Below, in pieces: positions 8,291-16,819 of a stretch of 35,998 nucleotides of DNA. Origin of the DNA: Muribaculaceae bacterium (GTDB taxonomy: Bacteria; Bacteroidota; Bacteroidia; Bacteroidales; Muribaculaceae); the NCBI GenBank assembly GCA_017557625.1, contig JAFYYG010000005.1:1-35998 (forward strand). The letters are read 5' to 3'. Numbering within the stretch: position 1 is the first letter of the stretch; every line of letters starts with the position of its first letter. Made by a program: the position numbers and the translations under genes. The notes beneath the pieces are model-generated. The model was not told the DNA's origin, did not search any database, and worked only from the letters and a program-made list of their open reading frames with translations.

Positions 8291-9544
8291 TTACTCACCT
8301 TTGATTGCTGCTACGCCTGGGAGGACCTTGCCTTCGATAGCTTCGAGCATAGCGCCGCCACCGGTAGAGACGTAAGATACTTGATCGGCGAGACCGAACT
8401 TGTTTACTGCGGCAACAGAGTCGCCACCGCCCACGAGAGAGTAAGCGCCGTTCTTGGTTGCTTCAGCGACATACTTGGCGATTTCGCCAGTACCTTTGGC
8501 GAAGTTCTCAAACTCAAACACACCCACAGGACCGTTCCAGAGGATGGTCTTGCTGTTCATGATAATCTCTTTCCACAAAGCGAGCGAAGCGGGACTGGCG
8601 TCCATACCTTCCCATCCGTCATCAATGTTGTGGGTGTCGAAGATGCGCTGTTCGGTGTCATTCTTGAATTCGCGGCCAGCAACTGTTGCAACCGAAAGCT
8701 GCACGTGAACACCCTTCTTCTTTGCCTCGGCAAGCACATTCAGAGCCTCGGGCATAAGGTCGTCCTCATGGAGCGAGTTGCCGATGCGTCCGCCTTCAGC
8801 CTTGAAGAATGTGAATCCCATGCCACCGCCAATGATGAGGTTGTCAACCTTGTCGAGCAGGTTCTTGATGACGGCGAGCTTCGAGGACACCTTGCTGCCG
8901 CCAATGATAGCGGTGAAGGGGTGCTGAGCGTTCTTGAGCACGTTGTCGATGGCGGTCACCTCTTTCTCCATGAGCAGACCGAGCATCTTGTTGTCGTCGT
9001 CAAAGTAGTCGGCGATGACAGCGGTAGAAGCGTGACGGCGGTGAGCGGTGCCGAAAGCGTCGTTCACATAGCAGTCGGCATAGCTGGCGAGAGTCTTGGC
9101 AAACTCAGCCTGACGTGCCTTCATCTCCTTCTTGGCGTCGTTGTAGGCAGGATCTTCTTTGTCGATGCCCACGGGTTTGCCTTCTTCCTCGGGGTAGAAG
9201 CGCAGGTTCTCGAGCAGCAGCACCTCACCTGGCTTGAGCGCTGCAGCAGCGTCGGCGGCCTTAGCGCAGTCGGGAGCGAATTTCACCTGAGTGCCAAGAG
9301 CGGCGGCCACGTCGTCAACAATCTGACTCAATGAGAGCTTGGGGTTGACTTTACCTTTAGGCTTGCCCATATGAGACATCACTACGAGGCTTCCGCCATC
9401 GGCGAGAATCTTCTTGAGAGTGGGCAACGCGCCGCGGATGCGGGTGTCGTCGGTAACCTTACCATCCTCATTCAGAGGAACATTGAAATCAACACGTACG
9501 ATTGCCTTCTTACCGGCAAAGTTGTAATCGATAAAATTAGCCAT
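8291..9544 (-). CDS. pgk: Phosphoglycerate kinase
   Basis: Glycolytic enzyme converting 1,3-bisphosphoglycerate and ADP to 3-phosphoglycerate and ATP. The 417-residue length is normal for bacterial PGK. Recognisable are the N-terminal [10 protein letters not shown] substrate-binding segment, the SHMGKPKG loop, [14 protein letters not shown], the [10 protein letters not shown] motif, [12 protein letters not shown], and the C-terminal nucleotide-binding [15 protein letters not shown]. It is transcribed alone, leftward, from a promoter with TTG-N21-TAACTTTG boxes. A 317-codon open frame on the opposite strand is a shadow of its codon bias. Confidence 0.97.
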   Translation of the reverse strand: MANFIDYNFAGKKAIVRVDFNVPLNEDGKVTDDTRIRGALPTLKKILADGGSLVVMSHMGKPKGKVNPKLSLSQIVDDVAAALGTQVKFAPDCAKAADAAAALKPGEVLLLENLRFYPEEEGKPVGIDKEDPAYNDAKKEMKARQAEFAKTLASYADCYVNDAFGTAHRRHASTAVIADYFDDDNKMLGLLMEKEVTAIDNVLKNAQHPFTAIIGGSKVSSKLAVIKNLLDKVDNLIIGGGMGFTFFKAEGGRIGNSLHEDDLMPEALNVLAEAKKKGVHVQLSVATVAGREFKNDTEQRIFDTHNIDDGWEGMDASPASLALWKEIIMNSKTILWNGPVGVFEFENFAKGTGEIAKYVAEATKNGAYSLVGGGDSVAAVNKFGLADQVSYVSTGGGAMLEAIEGKVLPGVAAIKGE

Positions 9545-9589
9545 TTTGAAAATATTTAAATTATTACCTATTATATTAATTTAAGTGTG

Positions 9590-9621
9590 CAAAGTTAGCA
9601 AAAAACAATGAAATAAACCAA
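9590..9621 (-). promoter_or_regulatory. Promoter of pgk
   Basis: On the minus strand TTG (9619-9621), a 21 nt spacer and TAACTTTG (9590-9597), close to the Bacteroidota primary-sigma consensus, 46 nt before the pgk start. Confidence 0.6.
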
Positions 9622-9628
9622 TTTTTTA

Positions 9629-9728
9629 GCTGACAAGTAGACAAGCTAACAAGTAAACAAGCCAAATGATGAATAAAACTGGGGATATAACTATTGCCTT
9701 GACAGTTCGTTAGACAGTCAGCTAGTTA
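9629..9728. repeat. Low-complexity short-phrase repeats between pgk and prfA
   Basis: ACAAGTAGACAAGC, AACAAGTAAACAAGCC and then GACAGTTCGTTAGACAGTC: degenerate tandem phrases of 8-10 nt built on ACAAGYW and TTAGACAG. Non-coding. Confidence 0.5.
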
Positions 9729-9731
9729 GAT

Positions 9732-10841
9732 TTATAGTTCCGCCTCCTTGAGTTTCTCGGCGTTTTCGGCAACTATGAGGTGGTCGATGCAGTCTTGAAT
9801 GTCGCCGTCCATAAAAGCAGGCAGGTTGTAGATGGTATAGCCAATGCGGTGGTCGGTGATGCGGCCCTGAGGATAGTTGTAGGTGCGGATTTTTGCCGAT
9901 CGGTCGCCAGTGCTCACCAGTGTCTTGCGGCGGCTTGCTATGTCGTCAACATATTTCTGGTGCTCCTTGTCGTAGATGAAGGTGCGTAGACGAGCCAGAG
10001 CGCGTTCCTTGTTCTTAGGCTGGTCGCGCGTCTCGGTACACTCGATGAGTATTTCCTGATCCTCGCCTGTATTTGGGTTGTTCCACATGTAGCGCAGGCG
10101 TACTCCCGAGTTTACCTTGTTCACGTTTTGACCGCCGGCGCCGCTTGAGCGGAAATAGTCCCACTTAATCTCGCCCTCATTGATCTCGATGTCAAATGGT
10201 TCGGCCTCGGGCAAGATTGCAACCGATGCCGCCGATGTGTGGACGCGTCCCTGAGTCTCTGTTACTGGCACACGCTGCACACGGTGAACGCCGCTCTCAT
10301 ATTTTAGCGTGCCATACACTCCGTTGCCAGTTACGCTGAACACAATCTCCTTGTAGCCGCCCGAAGTTCCCTCGCTGCAACTCGACATCTCGATTTTCCA
10401 GCCTTTGCTCTCGCAGTAGCGGGTGTACATGCGAGCCAAGTCGCCAGCAAAGAGAGCCGCCTCGTCGCCGCCTGTGCCGCCACGAATCTCGATGATGGCA
10501 TTCTTTGAGTCTTCTGGGTCTTCGGGAATGAGCAGAAGTTTTATCTTTTCTTCAAGTTTGGGAAGTTCTTCCTGGTTTGCATCGATTTCCTCGCGAGCCA
10601 TAGCGCGCAGTTCCTCGTCGCTCTCACTGGCGAGCAGTTCCTTTGCATCTTCAATGTCCTGCACCTTTTTCTTATATTCGTGTGTCACAGCGAGCAGATT
10701 CTCAAGACTTTTATACTCCTTGCTCAGTTTCACATATCGCTTTTGGTCGGCGATAACCGAAGGGTCAGTGATAAGAGTCTGAATCTCCTCAAACCTCGCG
10801 TCAAGACCTTCAAGTCGCTCAAGTAGTGTGTTATTTGCCAT
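9732..10841 (-). CDS. prfA: Peptide chain release factor 1
   Basis: Recognises UAA and UAG stop codons and triggers peptidyl-tRNA hydrolysis. The 369-residue protein has the stop-codon recognition tripeptide PVT at residues 192-194 (VPVTETQGRVHTS) and the universal catalytic GGQ at 236-238 within SSGAGGQNVNKVNSG. The PxT rather than SPF tripeptide marks it as RF1 and not RF2. No recoding site or insertion is visible. It is preceded by a TACCTTTG box and transcribed leftward alone. Confidence 0.96.
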   Translation of the reverse strand: MANNTLLERLEGLDARFEEIQTLITDPSVIADQKRYVKLSKEYKSLENLLAVTHEYKKKVQDIEDAKELLASESDEELRAMAREEIDANQEELPKLEEKIKLLLIPEDPEDSKNAIIEIRGGTGGDEAALFAGDLARMYTRYCESKGWKIEMSSCSEGTSGGYKEIVFSVTGNGVYGTLKYESGVHRVQRVPVTETQGRVHTSAASVAILPEAEPFDIEINEGEIKWDYFRSSGAGGQNVNKVNSGVRLRYMWNNPNTGEDQEILIECTETRDQPKNKERALARLRTFIYDKEHQKYVDDIASRRKTLVSTGDRSAKIRTYNYPQGRITDHRIGYTIYNLPAFMDGDIQDCIDHLIVAENAEKLKEAEL

Positions 10842-10863
10842 AGATGTCGTTATTTTTCGGCTG

Positions 10864-10871
10864 CAAAGGTA
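10864..10871 (-). promoter_or_regulatory. -7 box of the prfA promoter
   Basis: TACCTTTG on the minus strand, an exact TAnnTTTG match 22 nt before the prfA start codon. Confidence 0.55.
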
Positions 10872-10876
10872 CTAAA

Positions 10877-10920
10877 TAGTTTTTAGTTTTTTAGTTATTA
10901 GTTGTTAGTTTTTTAGTTAG
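10877..10920. repeat. TTAGTTATTAGTTG-type low-complexity repeat
   Basis: Tandem degenerate units TAGTTTTT / TAGTTATTAGTTGT / TAGTTTTTTAGTTAG in the prfA upstream gap. Non-coding. Confidence 0.5.
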
Positions 10921-11025
10921 TCGTAGAATTCGCTTTGTTTTGAGAAAAATCTTGTCATTAGTAGTTTTGTTTAAGAAAAAAAGTCGTAATTTTGTGGTTT
11001 GATTGAAAATGACTTGTAAAAAACT

Positions 11026-11451
11026 ATGGCCGATAACAATAAATATGAGTGGGCATTGCCCATTGGCACTACCATTCGTGGCGGTCAGTACCCCTACGAA
11101 GTCGTTGACGTGTTGGGGCATGGCGGCTTTGGCATAACTTATAAGGTCAAGGCGCGTGTCCCTCTCAATAACATCCGCGTTGATGTCTTTTTTGCGCTGA
11201 AGGAGTATTTCCCCACTGGTTGCTGGCGTGGTGATAACGGTGCGACAATGGAATGCTCGCCATCACTTGCCGCCGACACCAAAGCGGGCCTCAAGGACTT
11301 TATTACCGAGGGTAACAGATTGCAGAAAATTTGCAGTCTTAACCCACATATCGTAAATGTGAATGAGGTGTTTGAGGCCAACGCCACCGCCTATTTTGTT
11401 ATGGAATATCTCTCGGGTGGTGACCTGCGACAGATGAGAAAATTTCTATAA
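11026..11451 (+). pseudogene. Truncated serine/threonine protein kinase (N-lobe only)
   Basis: Start of a Hanks-type protein kinase: glycine-rich loop LGHGGFGITYK (residues 30-40), the invariant lysine at residue 59 in FALKEYF, and the hinge VMEYLSGGDL (125-134). The HRD catalytic loop, DFG and the whole C-lobe are missing. The native reading frame is lost after Gln136, where the DNA becomes the 5' end of an inverted IS982-like element (11435 onward); the last codons MRKFL come from that IS. A TAATTTTG box at 10987-10994 is intact, so transcription may still occur, but the product cannot be an active kinase. This is a gene broken by insertion and later deletion of the IS body. Confidence 0.85.
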
Positions 11452-11572
11452 TTTTGTCTTCAGGAAACATAGCGGTTGTTTTTAGAGTTATGTTTTAGCA
11501 CTACAAAATTACTAAAAATGCCGCTATTTTCCTAATTTTCAATCAATTAAAATTCATCGAACTCACGTTATT
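11435..11572 (-). mobile_element. IS982-like element remnant, left end, inverted copy
   Basis: Read on the minus strand this 138 nt contains an IS end and leader, a TAATTTTG box, and the first 12 codons of a transposase (MFPEDKIIEIFS; ATG at 11468-11470). The same sequence, closely similar by eye, occurs on the plus strand at 24066-24205. The peptide resembles the start of Bacteroidota IS982-family transposases as I remember them; the rest of the element is missing here. It is fused directly to the kinase gene. Confidence 0.7.
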
Positions 11573-11643
11573 TAAAATCAAAGAATTAAATGATGTTTGA
11601 TTTGATATGATTTGTTCGATTTCTGCGCGAAGCGCACTAAGTT

Positions 11644-11658
11644 AAAATTTTGACACAC
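11644..11658. repeat. TTTTGACACACC motif, possible solo IS terminus
   Basis: AAATTTTGACACACC resembles 20648-20660 and half of the palindrome at 23567-23584, and in reverse the GGGTGTGTCA end of the IS1182-like remnant at 30323. Likely a worn IS terminus. Just upstream a TGCGC-GAA-GCGCA hairpin is present. Confidence 0.4.
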
Positions 11659-11693
11659 CTTCAACTGTAGCATCATAATCGCTGAATAGTTAC

Positions 11694-11762
11694 GATAAAT
11701 TAGGCTGCGCCTCGGAAATGCTCAAATAAATTTGGCATTTCTCTCGGCTTGCACTAATTTTG
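11694..11762 (+). repeat. Dispersed nested palindromic element, copy 1, with consensus promoter
   Basis: Outer arms AAATTAG / CTAATTT and inner arms GAAATGC / GCATTTC are nested. The right half carries TTTG (11731-11734), a 20 nt spacer and TAATTTTG (11755-11762), a perfect Bacteroidota promoter pointing at the reductase gene that starts 32 nt later. Related copies: 20392-20454 (reverse), 23293-23360 (forward), 24992-25055 (reverse). Confidence 0.75.
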
Positions 11763-11794
11763 TAGCGTTTTTAATAACCTCCATATTTAATAAG

Positions 11795-12403
11795 ATGAGT
11801 AAAGTATTACTGATTAATGGTTCGCCTTGCAAGGATGGGAACACTTTTCTTGCTCTTAGTGAGGTGGCTAAGACGCTTAATGAACAAGGTATAGATACAG
11901 AGATAGCATGGATAGGTGTTAAACCAGTGCGCGGGTGTATAGCTTGTGGCAAATGCCACGAGACTCGTGAGGGCAAGTGCGCCTTTAATGACGACATCTG
12001 CAATGAGATGATTAAAAAGATGAGCGCCGCAGATGCTTTGGTGGTGGGCTCGCCAGTGTATTACGGTCAGCCAGCAGGACAGGTTGTGGCACTGATTCAA
12101 CGAGCATTTTATGCTGGCGCGCAAGTCGATAATAAACCTGCTGCCGCAGTTGCCGTGTGCCGCCGCGGAGGTGCTACAGCAGCATTGCAGACTCTGATGA
12201 TGCCATTCCAACTCAAGAATATGCCTCTTGTCACTTCACAGTATTGGAATATTGTCTATGGTATGAACAAAGGTGAGGCGAAACTTGATGTGGAAGGCAT
12301 GCAGACGATGCGTCAGCTCGCCCGCAACATGGCATGGCTGCTCAAAAACAATACCCCTGCCCCAGCCAGAGAAGAGTGGCAGCCGATGCATTTTATTAGG
12401 TAG
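11795..12403 (+). CDS. Flavodoxin-fold NADPH-dependent FMN reductase family protein
   Basis: Predicted FMN-binding oxidoreductase of the iron-sulfur flavoprotein/WrbA-like group. From the ATG at 11795 the protein has 202 residues; an upstream in-frame ATG at 11732 lies inside the promoter and is rejected. The first strand and phosphate loop LLINGSPCKDGNTFLAL bind FMN phosphate, and GCIACGKCHETREGKCAFND contains a Cys cluster typical of iron-sulfur flavoprotein relatives. GSPVYYGQPAGQV is the second flavin loop. Physiological substrate unknown. Transcription probably starts from the repeat-borne promoter immediately upstream. The DNA alkylation repair gene follows by 9 nt, so the two are likely co-transcribed. 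Confidence 0.85.
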   Translation: MSKVLLINGSPCKDGNTFLALSEVAKTLNEQGIDTEIAWIGVKPVRGCIACGKCHETREGKCAFNDDICNEMIKKMSAADALVVGSPVYYGQPAGQVVALIQRAFYAGAQVDNKPAAAVAVCRRGGATAALQTLMMPFQLKNMPLVTSQYWNIVYGMNKGEAKLDVEGMQTMRQLARNMAWLLKNNTPAPAREEWQPMHFIR

Positions 12404-12412
12404 TTATCAGTT

Positions 12413-13195
12413 ATGGGTGTGGCACATGGCGAGAATATATTCTTAAATGCTGAGCAAGTAATTGCCCACATGGAATCGCTTGCCGATGAACAGCAAGCGC
12501 AGCACTTGATGCGGTTTTTCAAGACTGACAAGGGCGACTATGGCGAGGGCGACCGTTTCTTGGGAATCAGAGTCCCCGTGACTCGCCGTGTGGTGTCGCA
12601 ATGTAAGACATTGCCGCTCGTCGAAGTGGATAAATTGCTTGCCTCGCCGTGGCATGAGGTGCGCTTGTGCGGACTGCTTGTACTGGTGGCACAGATGGAG
12701 GCTAATAGCGCCAAGCGATTAATTGCGTCATCGCAGGCGATTGCACTGCGCGACAATATAGTGGAGTTCTATTTGGCTCATGCTCGCAGCGCAAATAATT
12801 GGGACTTGGTTGATTTGTCGGTTTATAAGATATTAGGTGAGTGGCTTGTGATGCCATCAAACTATAACGACAAAGCAAAACTTGCTGTCATCGACCGCCT
12901 TGCCGCTAGCGTTAACCTGTGGGAGCAGCGCATGTCGATGGTGTGCACTTTAGGGCCGCTCAAGCATGGCGACCCGAGTTTCACGCTGCGATATGCCGAG
13001 CGTCACCTGCATCACCCTCACGACTTGATGCACAAGGCAGTGGGATGGATGCTCAGGGAGATGGGCAAGCGTGTGAATCTTGATGTGCTGCGCGAGTTCC
13101 TTGTGGCACACGTTCATGAGATGCCTCGCACTGCGTTGCGTTATGCCATCGAGCTAATGGATGCTGACGAGAGAAAATTATGGATGCAGAAATGA
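12413..13195 (+). CDS. DNA alkylation repair protein (AlkD-like HEAT-repeat family)
   Basis: The 260-residue protein resembles the AlkD family of DNA glycosylases, built of HEAT-like helical repeats that bind damaged DNA and release bulky or positively charged N3/N7-alkylpurines. Recognisable segments: MRFFKTDKGDYGEGDRFLGI near residue 30, SPWHEVRLCGLLVLV, NNWDLVDLSVYKILGEW (the DNA-contacting Asn-Asn-Trp-Asp) and HDLMHKAVGWMLREMGKR near the end. Family members often differ in activity, so the enzymatic role is inferred. It lies 9 nt after the flavin reductase gene and overlaps the permease gene in an ATGA, indicating an operon. Confidence 0.85.
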   Translation: MGVAHGENIFLNAEQVIAHMESLADEQQAQHLMRFFKTDKGDYGEGDRFLGIRVPVTRRVVSQCKTLPLVEVDKLLASPWHEVRLCGLLVLVAQMEANSAKRLIASSQAIALRDNIVEFYLAHARSANNWDLVDLSVYKILGEWLVMPSNYNDKAKLAVIDRLAASVNLWEQRMSMVCTLGPLKHGDPSFTLRYAERHLHHPHDLMHKAVGWMLREMGKRVNLDVLREFLVAHVHEMPRTALRYAIELMDADERKLWMQK

Positions 13196-14088
13196 GTGAA
13201 AAGAAGATAGCAGGCTTCTGGTATCATGCCATAGCAATCTCGGTGATTTTGGCATGGGGTGTATCATTCCCATTCACAAAGATTCTGCTTACCAACGGCA
13301 TCACTCCAACCGAAATATTTGTCTATCGCACGATTGTAGCCTACTTGGGACTACTTGTTATCTCACGTTTTAACGTCTCTTTCTGGGGTTGGCGCGATGA
13401 GGCATTGGCATTGCTGTGCGGACTCACGGGAGGCACCCTGTATTTCGTGTTGCAGAATGTGGCTCTGAATATGACGCTGCTCAGCGACGTGGTGATAGTG
13501 ATTGCAATAAACCCGCTGCTTACTACTATCTTGGCGGCGATATTCCTAAAGGAGGAGCATTTCTCGTGGAAGATTCTATTATACTCGGCTGTGGCTTTCA
13601 TGGGTATGGCGGTGGTGACCTTAAGAAATGGCTTCGTGTGGGGGAACGGCTTAATGGGCAACATTTTGGCGTTTTTAGCCGCCCTCTCATGGGCGGTATA
13701 TAGTGTGCTGCTCAAGCGTGTTCAGGGCCGTCACAGCACCCTGTCAATCACACGCAAGGTGATGTTTTACGGAGTGTTGTGTGCTGCTCCATTAATGTTC
13801 CTTCAGCCTCTAACATCGATGTCCACCCTCTTGCGCCCCGACCTACTTGCCAATATGTTGTTCTTGGCGTTGATTTGCTCTATGGCGGCATTTTTCATCT
13901 GGAACCTGGTAATCAAGAAGATTGGTGCCATCCGTTCAAGCAACTATCTCTATCTTGATCCGATAATCTCAATACTGATGGGAGTGATACTCATTGGTGA
14001 GAAAGTCACCACAATCGCGGTGATAGGGTGTGCCCTTGTGCTTTTAGGTGTAATCATGGTGGAGAAATTAACGGCAAAGAAGAGGTGA
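13192..14088 (+). CDS. EamA/DMT-family permease
   Basis: Inner-membrane carrier of the drug/metabolite transporter superfamily with two EamA halves and about ten transmembrane helices over 298 residues. The first helix is YHAIAISVILAWGVSFPFTK, with the WG-SFP motif typical of EamA proteins; the second half begins near NGLMGNILAFLAALSWAVYS. The substrate cannot be predicted. The start is set at the ATG of the ATGA overlap with the repair gene; an ATG four codons upstream (13180) is the alternative. Confidence 0.85.
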   Translation: MSEKKIAGFWYHAIAISVILAWGVSFPFTKILLTNGITPTEIFVYRTIVAYLGLLVISRFNVSFWGWRDEALALLCGLTGGTLYFVLQNVALNMTLLSDVVIVIAINPLLTTILAAIFLKEEHFSWKILLYSAVAFMGMAVVTLRNGFVWGNGLMGNILAFLAALSWAVYSVLLKRVQGRHSTLSITRKVMFYGVLCAAPLMFLQPLTSMSTLLRPDLLANMLFLALICSMAAFFIWNLVIKKIGAIRSSNYLYLDPIISILMGVILIGEKVTTIAVIGCALVLLGVIMVEKLTAKKR

Positions 14089-14160
14089 GAGTGGAGAGTG
14101 GAGAGGTGAGACTGGAGAGTGGAGAGCGGGAAACAATAACCCATAACCGATAACCCATAA
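14087..14160. repeat. GTGGAGAG and ATAACCCATAACC low-complexity repeats
   Basis: Two adjacent degenerate tandem arrays, first on GAGAGTGGAGA, then on CCCATAACCGATAA, filling the gap between the permease and carbonic anhydrase genes. Non-coding. Confidence 0.6.
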
Positions 14161-14185
14161 CCAAATATTGATAAACGAGCAAACT

Positions 14186-14728
14186 ATGATTGACGAAATT
14201 TTGAAATTCAATGATGATTTTGTGAAGCGTGGCGACTATAAGCAGTATGTCACTGATAAGTACCCTAACAAGAAACTCGCGGTTCTCAGCTGCATGGACA
14301 CACGGCTTACCGAACTGCTTCCGGCCGCTTTAGGGCTGCGCAATGGCGATGCCAAGATTATAAAAAATGCGGGTGCGCTCATTATGTCTCCATACGACAG
14401 TGCCATGCGTTCGCTGCTGGTCGCTATTTATGAATTAGGTGTGGAGGAGATAATGGTGGTCGCTCACACCACCTGCGGAGCCTGCCACATGTCGTTTGCC
14501 GATTTTGAGCACCACATTCTTGAACGCGGCATCAGCAAGCAGACACTGGCGACTATCAAGCACAGCGGCATTGACCTCGACCAATGGTTGGAGGGTTTTC
14601 ACGACACAACCCAGTCGGTGCTAAACACCGTTGCCACAGTGCGCAATCATCCCCTAATGCCCCACGATGTTGTGGTGCGCGGTTTCATCATTGACTCGGT
14701 GACAGGAGCACTTGAGGAAGTGAAGTGA
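14186..14728 (+). CDS. Beta-class carbonic anhydrase
   Basis: Zinc enzyme interconverting CO2 and bicarbonate. From the ATG at 14186 it has 180 residues; a TTG six codons upstream is less likely. Zinc ligands and catalytic dyad are seen: SCMDTR (Cys, Asp, Arg) near residue 35 and AHTTCGACHM (His and Cys) near residue 93. The compact length and the SCMDTRLTELLPAALGL form match the small beta-carbonic anhydrases of Bacteroidota and Firmicutes. It is separated from the permease by about 97 nt of low-complexity repeat. Confidence 0.92.
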   Translation: MIDEILKFNDDFVKRGDYKQYVTDKYPNKKLAVLSCMDTRLTELLPAALGLRNGDAKIIKNAGALIMSPYDSAMRSLLVAIYELGVEEIMVVAHTTCGACHMSFADFEHHILERGISKQTLATIKHSGIDLDQWLEGFHDTTQSVLNTVATVRNHPLMPHDVVVRGFIIDSVTGALEEVK

Positions 14729-14914
14729 GAAAAATGCTTCAATCGTGCTTTTTGTTCATTTTTTCTTGCGAAAATATTTGGAAAAGCTCTTTTTTTTACT
14801 TGTTGATAAAAAAAAATGTCAATATTGCTTGCATAATTCATTTTTTTACTAATTTCGCACCGAAAACAACTCTTTCACCTCTAAACAATAAACGAAAAAC
14901 AATATACGAAAACT

Positions 14915-15466
14915 ATGATTTACAAGTTTCTGATTGGTTCGGAAGAAGCCGGAAATTTTAAATTGGAGATTGCTATTGACAGTTCTGACACTTTTGTTAG
15001 ACTACGTAACACCATCTTGGAAGCCGCTGGTTATGACAAAGGGCAGATGGATTCGTTTGTCATCTGCGATGATGACTGGTGCAAAGAGAAGGAGGTGACC
15101 TACTATGATATGGACTCAGATTCTGATGAGGACATCTGGATCATGGAAGATACCCCTCTTGACGAGTTAATAGAAGACGAAGGCCAGAAGATTAAGTTTG
15201 TCTTTGATTACATGACCGAGCGTTATTTCTATATGATACTCAAGGAAACTGTACCCGGCAAGAGTCTTCATGACCCCTTGTGCCAACGCAAGGAAGGCAA
15301 AGCCCCGCTAGAGACTCTGCCAGATATGTTTACTGCTCCAATCAAGCTTGACACTGATATTGATGATGACCTTGACGAGGCCTTTTACGGCGAGGAGAGT
15401 TTCAATGAGGAAGAACTCCGCGAGCTCAGCGACGAGTTTGAGAAAGACAGAGAAGAAGGAATATAA
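14915..15466 (+). CDS. Plasmid pRiA4b ORF-3-like protein
   Basis: Acidic 183-residue cytoplasmic protein. The N-terminal half (YKFLIGSEEAGNFKLEIAID, DTFVRLRNTILEAAGYD, MDSFVICDDDW and later IKFVFDYMTERYFYMILKE) follows the PRiA4_ORF3 pattern, a family named from a plasmid ORF and found as passenger of some IS elements but also as stand-alone chromosomal genes in Bacteroidota. The C-terminal 50 residues are very rich in Asp and Glu. Function unknown. It stands alone, followed by two hairpins. Confidence 0.7.
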   Translation: MIYKFLIGSEEAGNFKLEIAIDSSDTFVRLRNTILEAAGYDKGQMDSFVICDDDWCKEKEVTYYDMDSDSDEDIWIMEDTPLDELIEDEGQKIKFVFDYMTERYFYMILKETVPGKSLHDPLCQRKEGKAPLETLPDMFTAPIKLDTDIDDDLDEAFYGEESFNEEELRELSDEFEKDREEGI

Positions 15467-15470
15467 AAAA

Positions 15471-15545
15471 CTCCGTTTTGGCGGAGGTTAATGGTTAGTA
15501 TAATACAAGTAAAGCCATGCAGCAGTGATTGTTGCATGGCTTTTT
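15471..15545 (+). terminator. Terminator region after the pRiA4b-like gene
   Basis: First a small hairpin CTCCG-TTTTGG-CGGAG (15471-15486), then a strong one in which AAGCCATGCAGCA pairs with TGTTGCATGGCTT (one wobble), followed by a T-run. The second can also serve the convergent epimerase gene. Confidence 0.8.
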
Positions 15546-15564
15546 GGATATTGATATTACGATT

Positions 15565-16629
15565 TTATGCTGTTGTGAACTTGTAGATTGTTCGGGTGTA
15601 ATAAGTTTCGCCTGGTCGGAGTTCGCATGATGGGTACTCGGGGCAATTGGGAGTGTTAGGGTAGTGCTGTGTCTCAAACGCCACCGCTGAGCGTGCCGGG
15701 TATCCGATGCCGAACTTGCCTTTCAAGTTCTCATCAAGGAAGTTGCCAGTATACATCTGTGCCGCTGGCTCGGTGGTGAACATCTCCATGACGATGCCCG
15801 TCACAGGCGACATCACCCTCAATGCCACTTGGCTCAGGTCACCGGGATGGTTGAGCGCGAAACTGTGATCGTAGCCATTCCCGTTTTTGAGTTGCTCATC
15901 ATTGGCATTTATGTCTTGGCCTATGGGCTTAGGAGAGCGGAAATCGAAGGGTGTTCCCGTTACGTCCATAAACGATCCGTCGGTGATGAGTGTCTCATCG
16001 GCGGGCGTGATGCGGTCGGCATCAACGGTGAGCACATGGTTGTGTATGCTTGAGGCGAGGTCGCCGTTGAGGTTGAAGTAGGAGTGGTTGGTAAGATTGA
16101 CAATGGTGGGCTTGTCGGTAGTGGCGCTATACTCAATGTCGATGGCGTTGTCATCGGTCAAGGTATAAACCACTTTCACGCTTAGTGTGCCAGGAAAACC
16201 CTCGGTGCCGTCGGGGTCAATTAGAGTAAGTTCCAGGCGGTTGCCGTCTTGCTTGGCATCCCACACTTTCTTATCATAACCCTTGAGACCGCCATGCAGG
16301 CAGTGTGGGCCGTTGTTGACAGGAAGGGTGTACTCCACTCCGTCGAGAGTGAACCTACCGTAGCCTATGCGGTTTCCGTAGCGCCCGATGAGCGCCCCAA
16401 AGTTACCAGGGTCGGCGAGGTAATTGGCGATGCTGTCATGCCCCAGCTCCACATCGGTCAGCTTTCCGTCGCGGTCGGGAACCATCAGGCTCACGATGCG
16501 TCCGCCATAGTTGGTTATGCAAGCTTCCACGCCATTTTTGTTGGAAAGCACAAAAAGTGCCACAGGCTTACCGTCAACGATGTCAAAAAAATTCTTTGGG
16601 TCAAGCCCCGATTTTGTTATTTCTGTCAT
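15565..16629 (-). CDS. galM: Aldose 1-epimerase (galactose mutarotase)
   Basis: Interconverts alpha and beta anomers of hexoses. The 354-residue protein has no signal peptide, so it is cytoplasmic. Family landmarks: NYGGRIVSLMVPDRDG, GRYGNRIGYGRF, LHGGLKGYDKKVWD, the catalytic-His segment NLTNHSYFNLNG, GYDHSFALN, and the catalytic-Glu segment AVAFETQHYPNTPN near the C-terminus. No galactose genes flank it. A TAACTTTG box (16709-16716 on the minus strand) lies 79 nt upstream. Confidence 0.92.
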   Translation of the reverse strand: MTEITKSGLDPKNFFDIVDGKPVALFVLSNKNGVEACITNYGGRIVSLMVPDRDGKLTDVELGHDSIANYLADPGNFGALIGRYGNRIGYGRFTLDGVEYTLPVNNGPHCLHGGLKGYDKKVWDAKQDGNRLELTLIDPDGTEGFPGTLSVKVVYTLTDDNAIDIEYSATTDKPTIVNLTNHSYFNLNGDLASSIHNHVLTVDADRITPADETLITDGSFMDVTGTPFDFRSPKPIGQDINANDEQLKNGNGYDHSFALNHPGDLSQVALRVMSPVTGIVMEMFTTEPAAQMYTGNFLDENLKGKFGIGYPARSAVAFETQHYPNTPNCPEYPSCELRPGETYYTRTIYKFTTA

Positions 16630-16708
16630 GATTATGAATGAGTTAGATGTTATATTTGGTGTCTTTTATAATTTTTTGCTTAGATGTGTAGAAAATTAAA
16701 ACGGGTGA

Positions 16709-16716
16709 CAAAGTTA
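16709..16716 (-). promoter_or_regulatory. -7 box upstream of galM
   Basis: TAACTTTG on the minus strand, an exact TAnnTTTG match; the -33 region is not clear. Confidence 0.45.
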
Positions 16717-16791
16717 TAAAAAAAATAATAAAAAATAAAGGTCAAATTTGTATATTATTTGAAAAATGACGAAATTTGCTCAATAAAAGCG

Positions 16792-16799
16792 TATTTTTG
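16792..16799 (+). promoter_or_regulatory. -7 box of the META/TPR operon
   Basis: TATTTTTG, exact TAnnTTTG match 20 nt before the ATG at 16820. Confidence 0.5.
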
Positions 16800-16819
16800 A
16801 CTGAAAAAATCTAGAGAAA

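Noticed and set aside
8381-9334. 317-codon open frame opposite pgk
   Set aside because: It is the antisense shadow of a fully conserved pgk gene, with no promoter and no protein-like motif.
9732-10841. RF2 with programmed frameshift
   Set aside because: The tripeptide is PVT, which marks RF1, and the frame is continuous.
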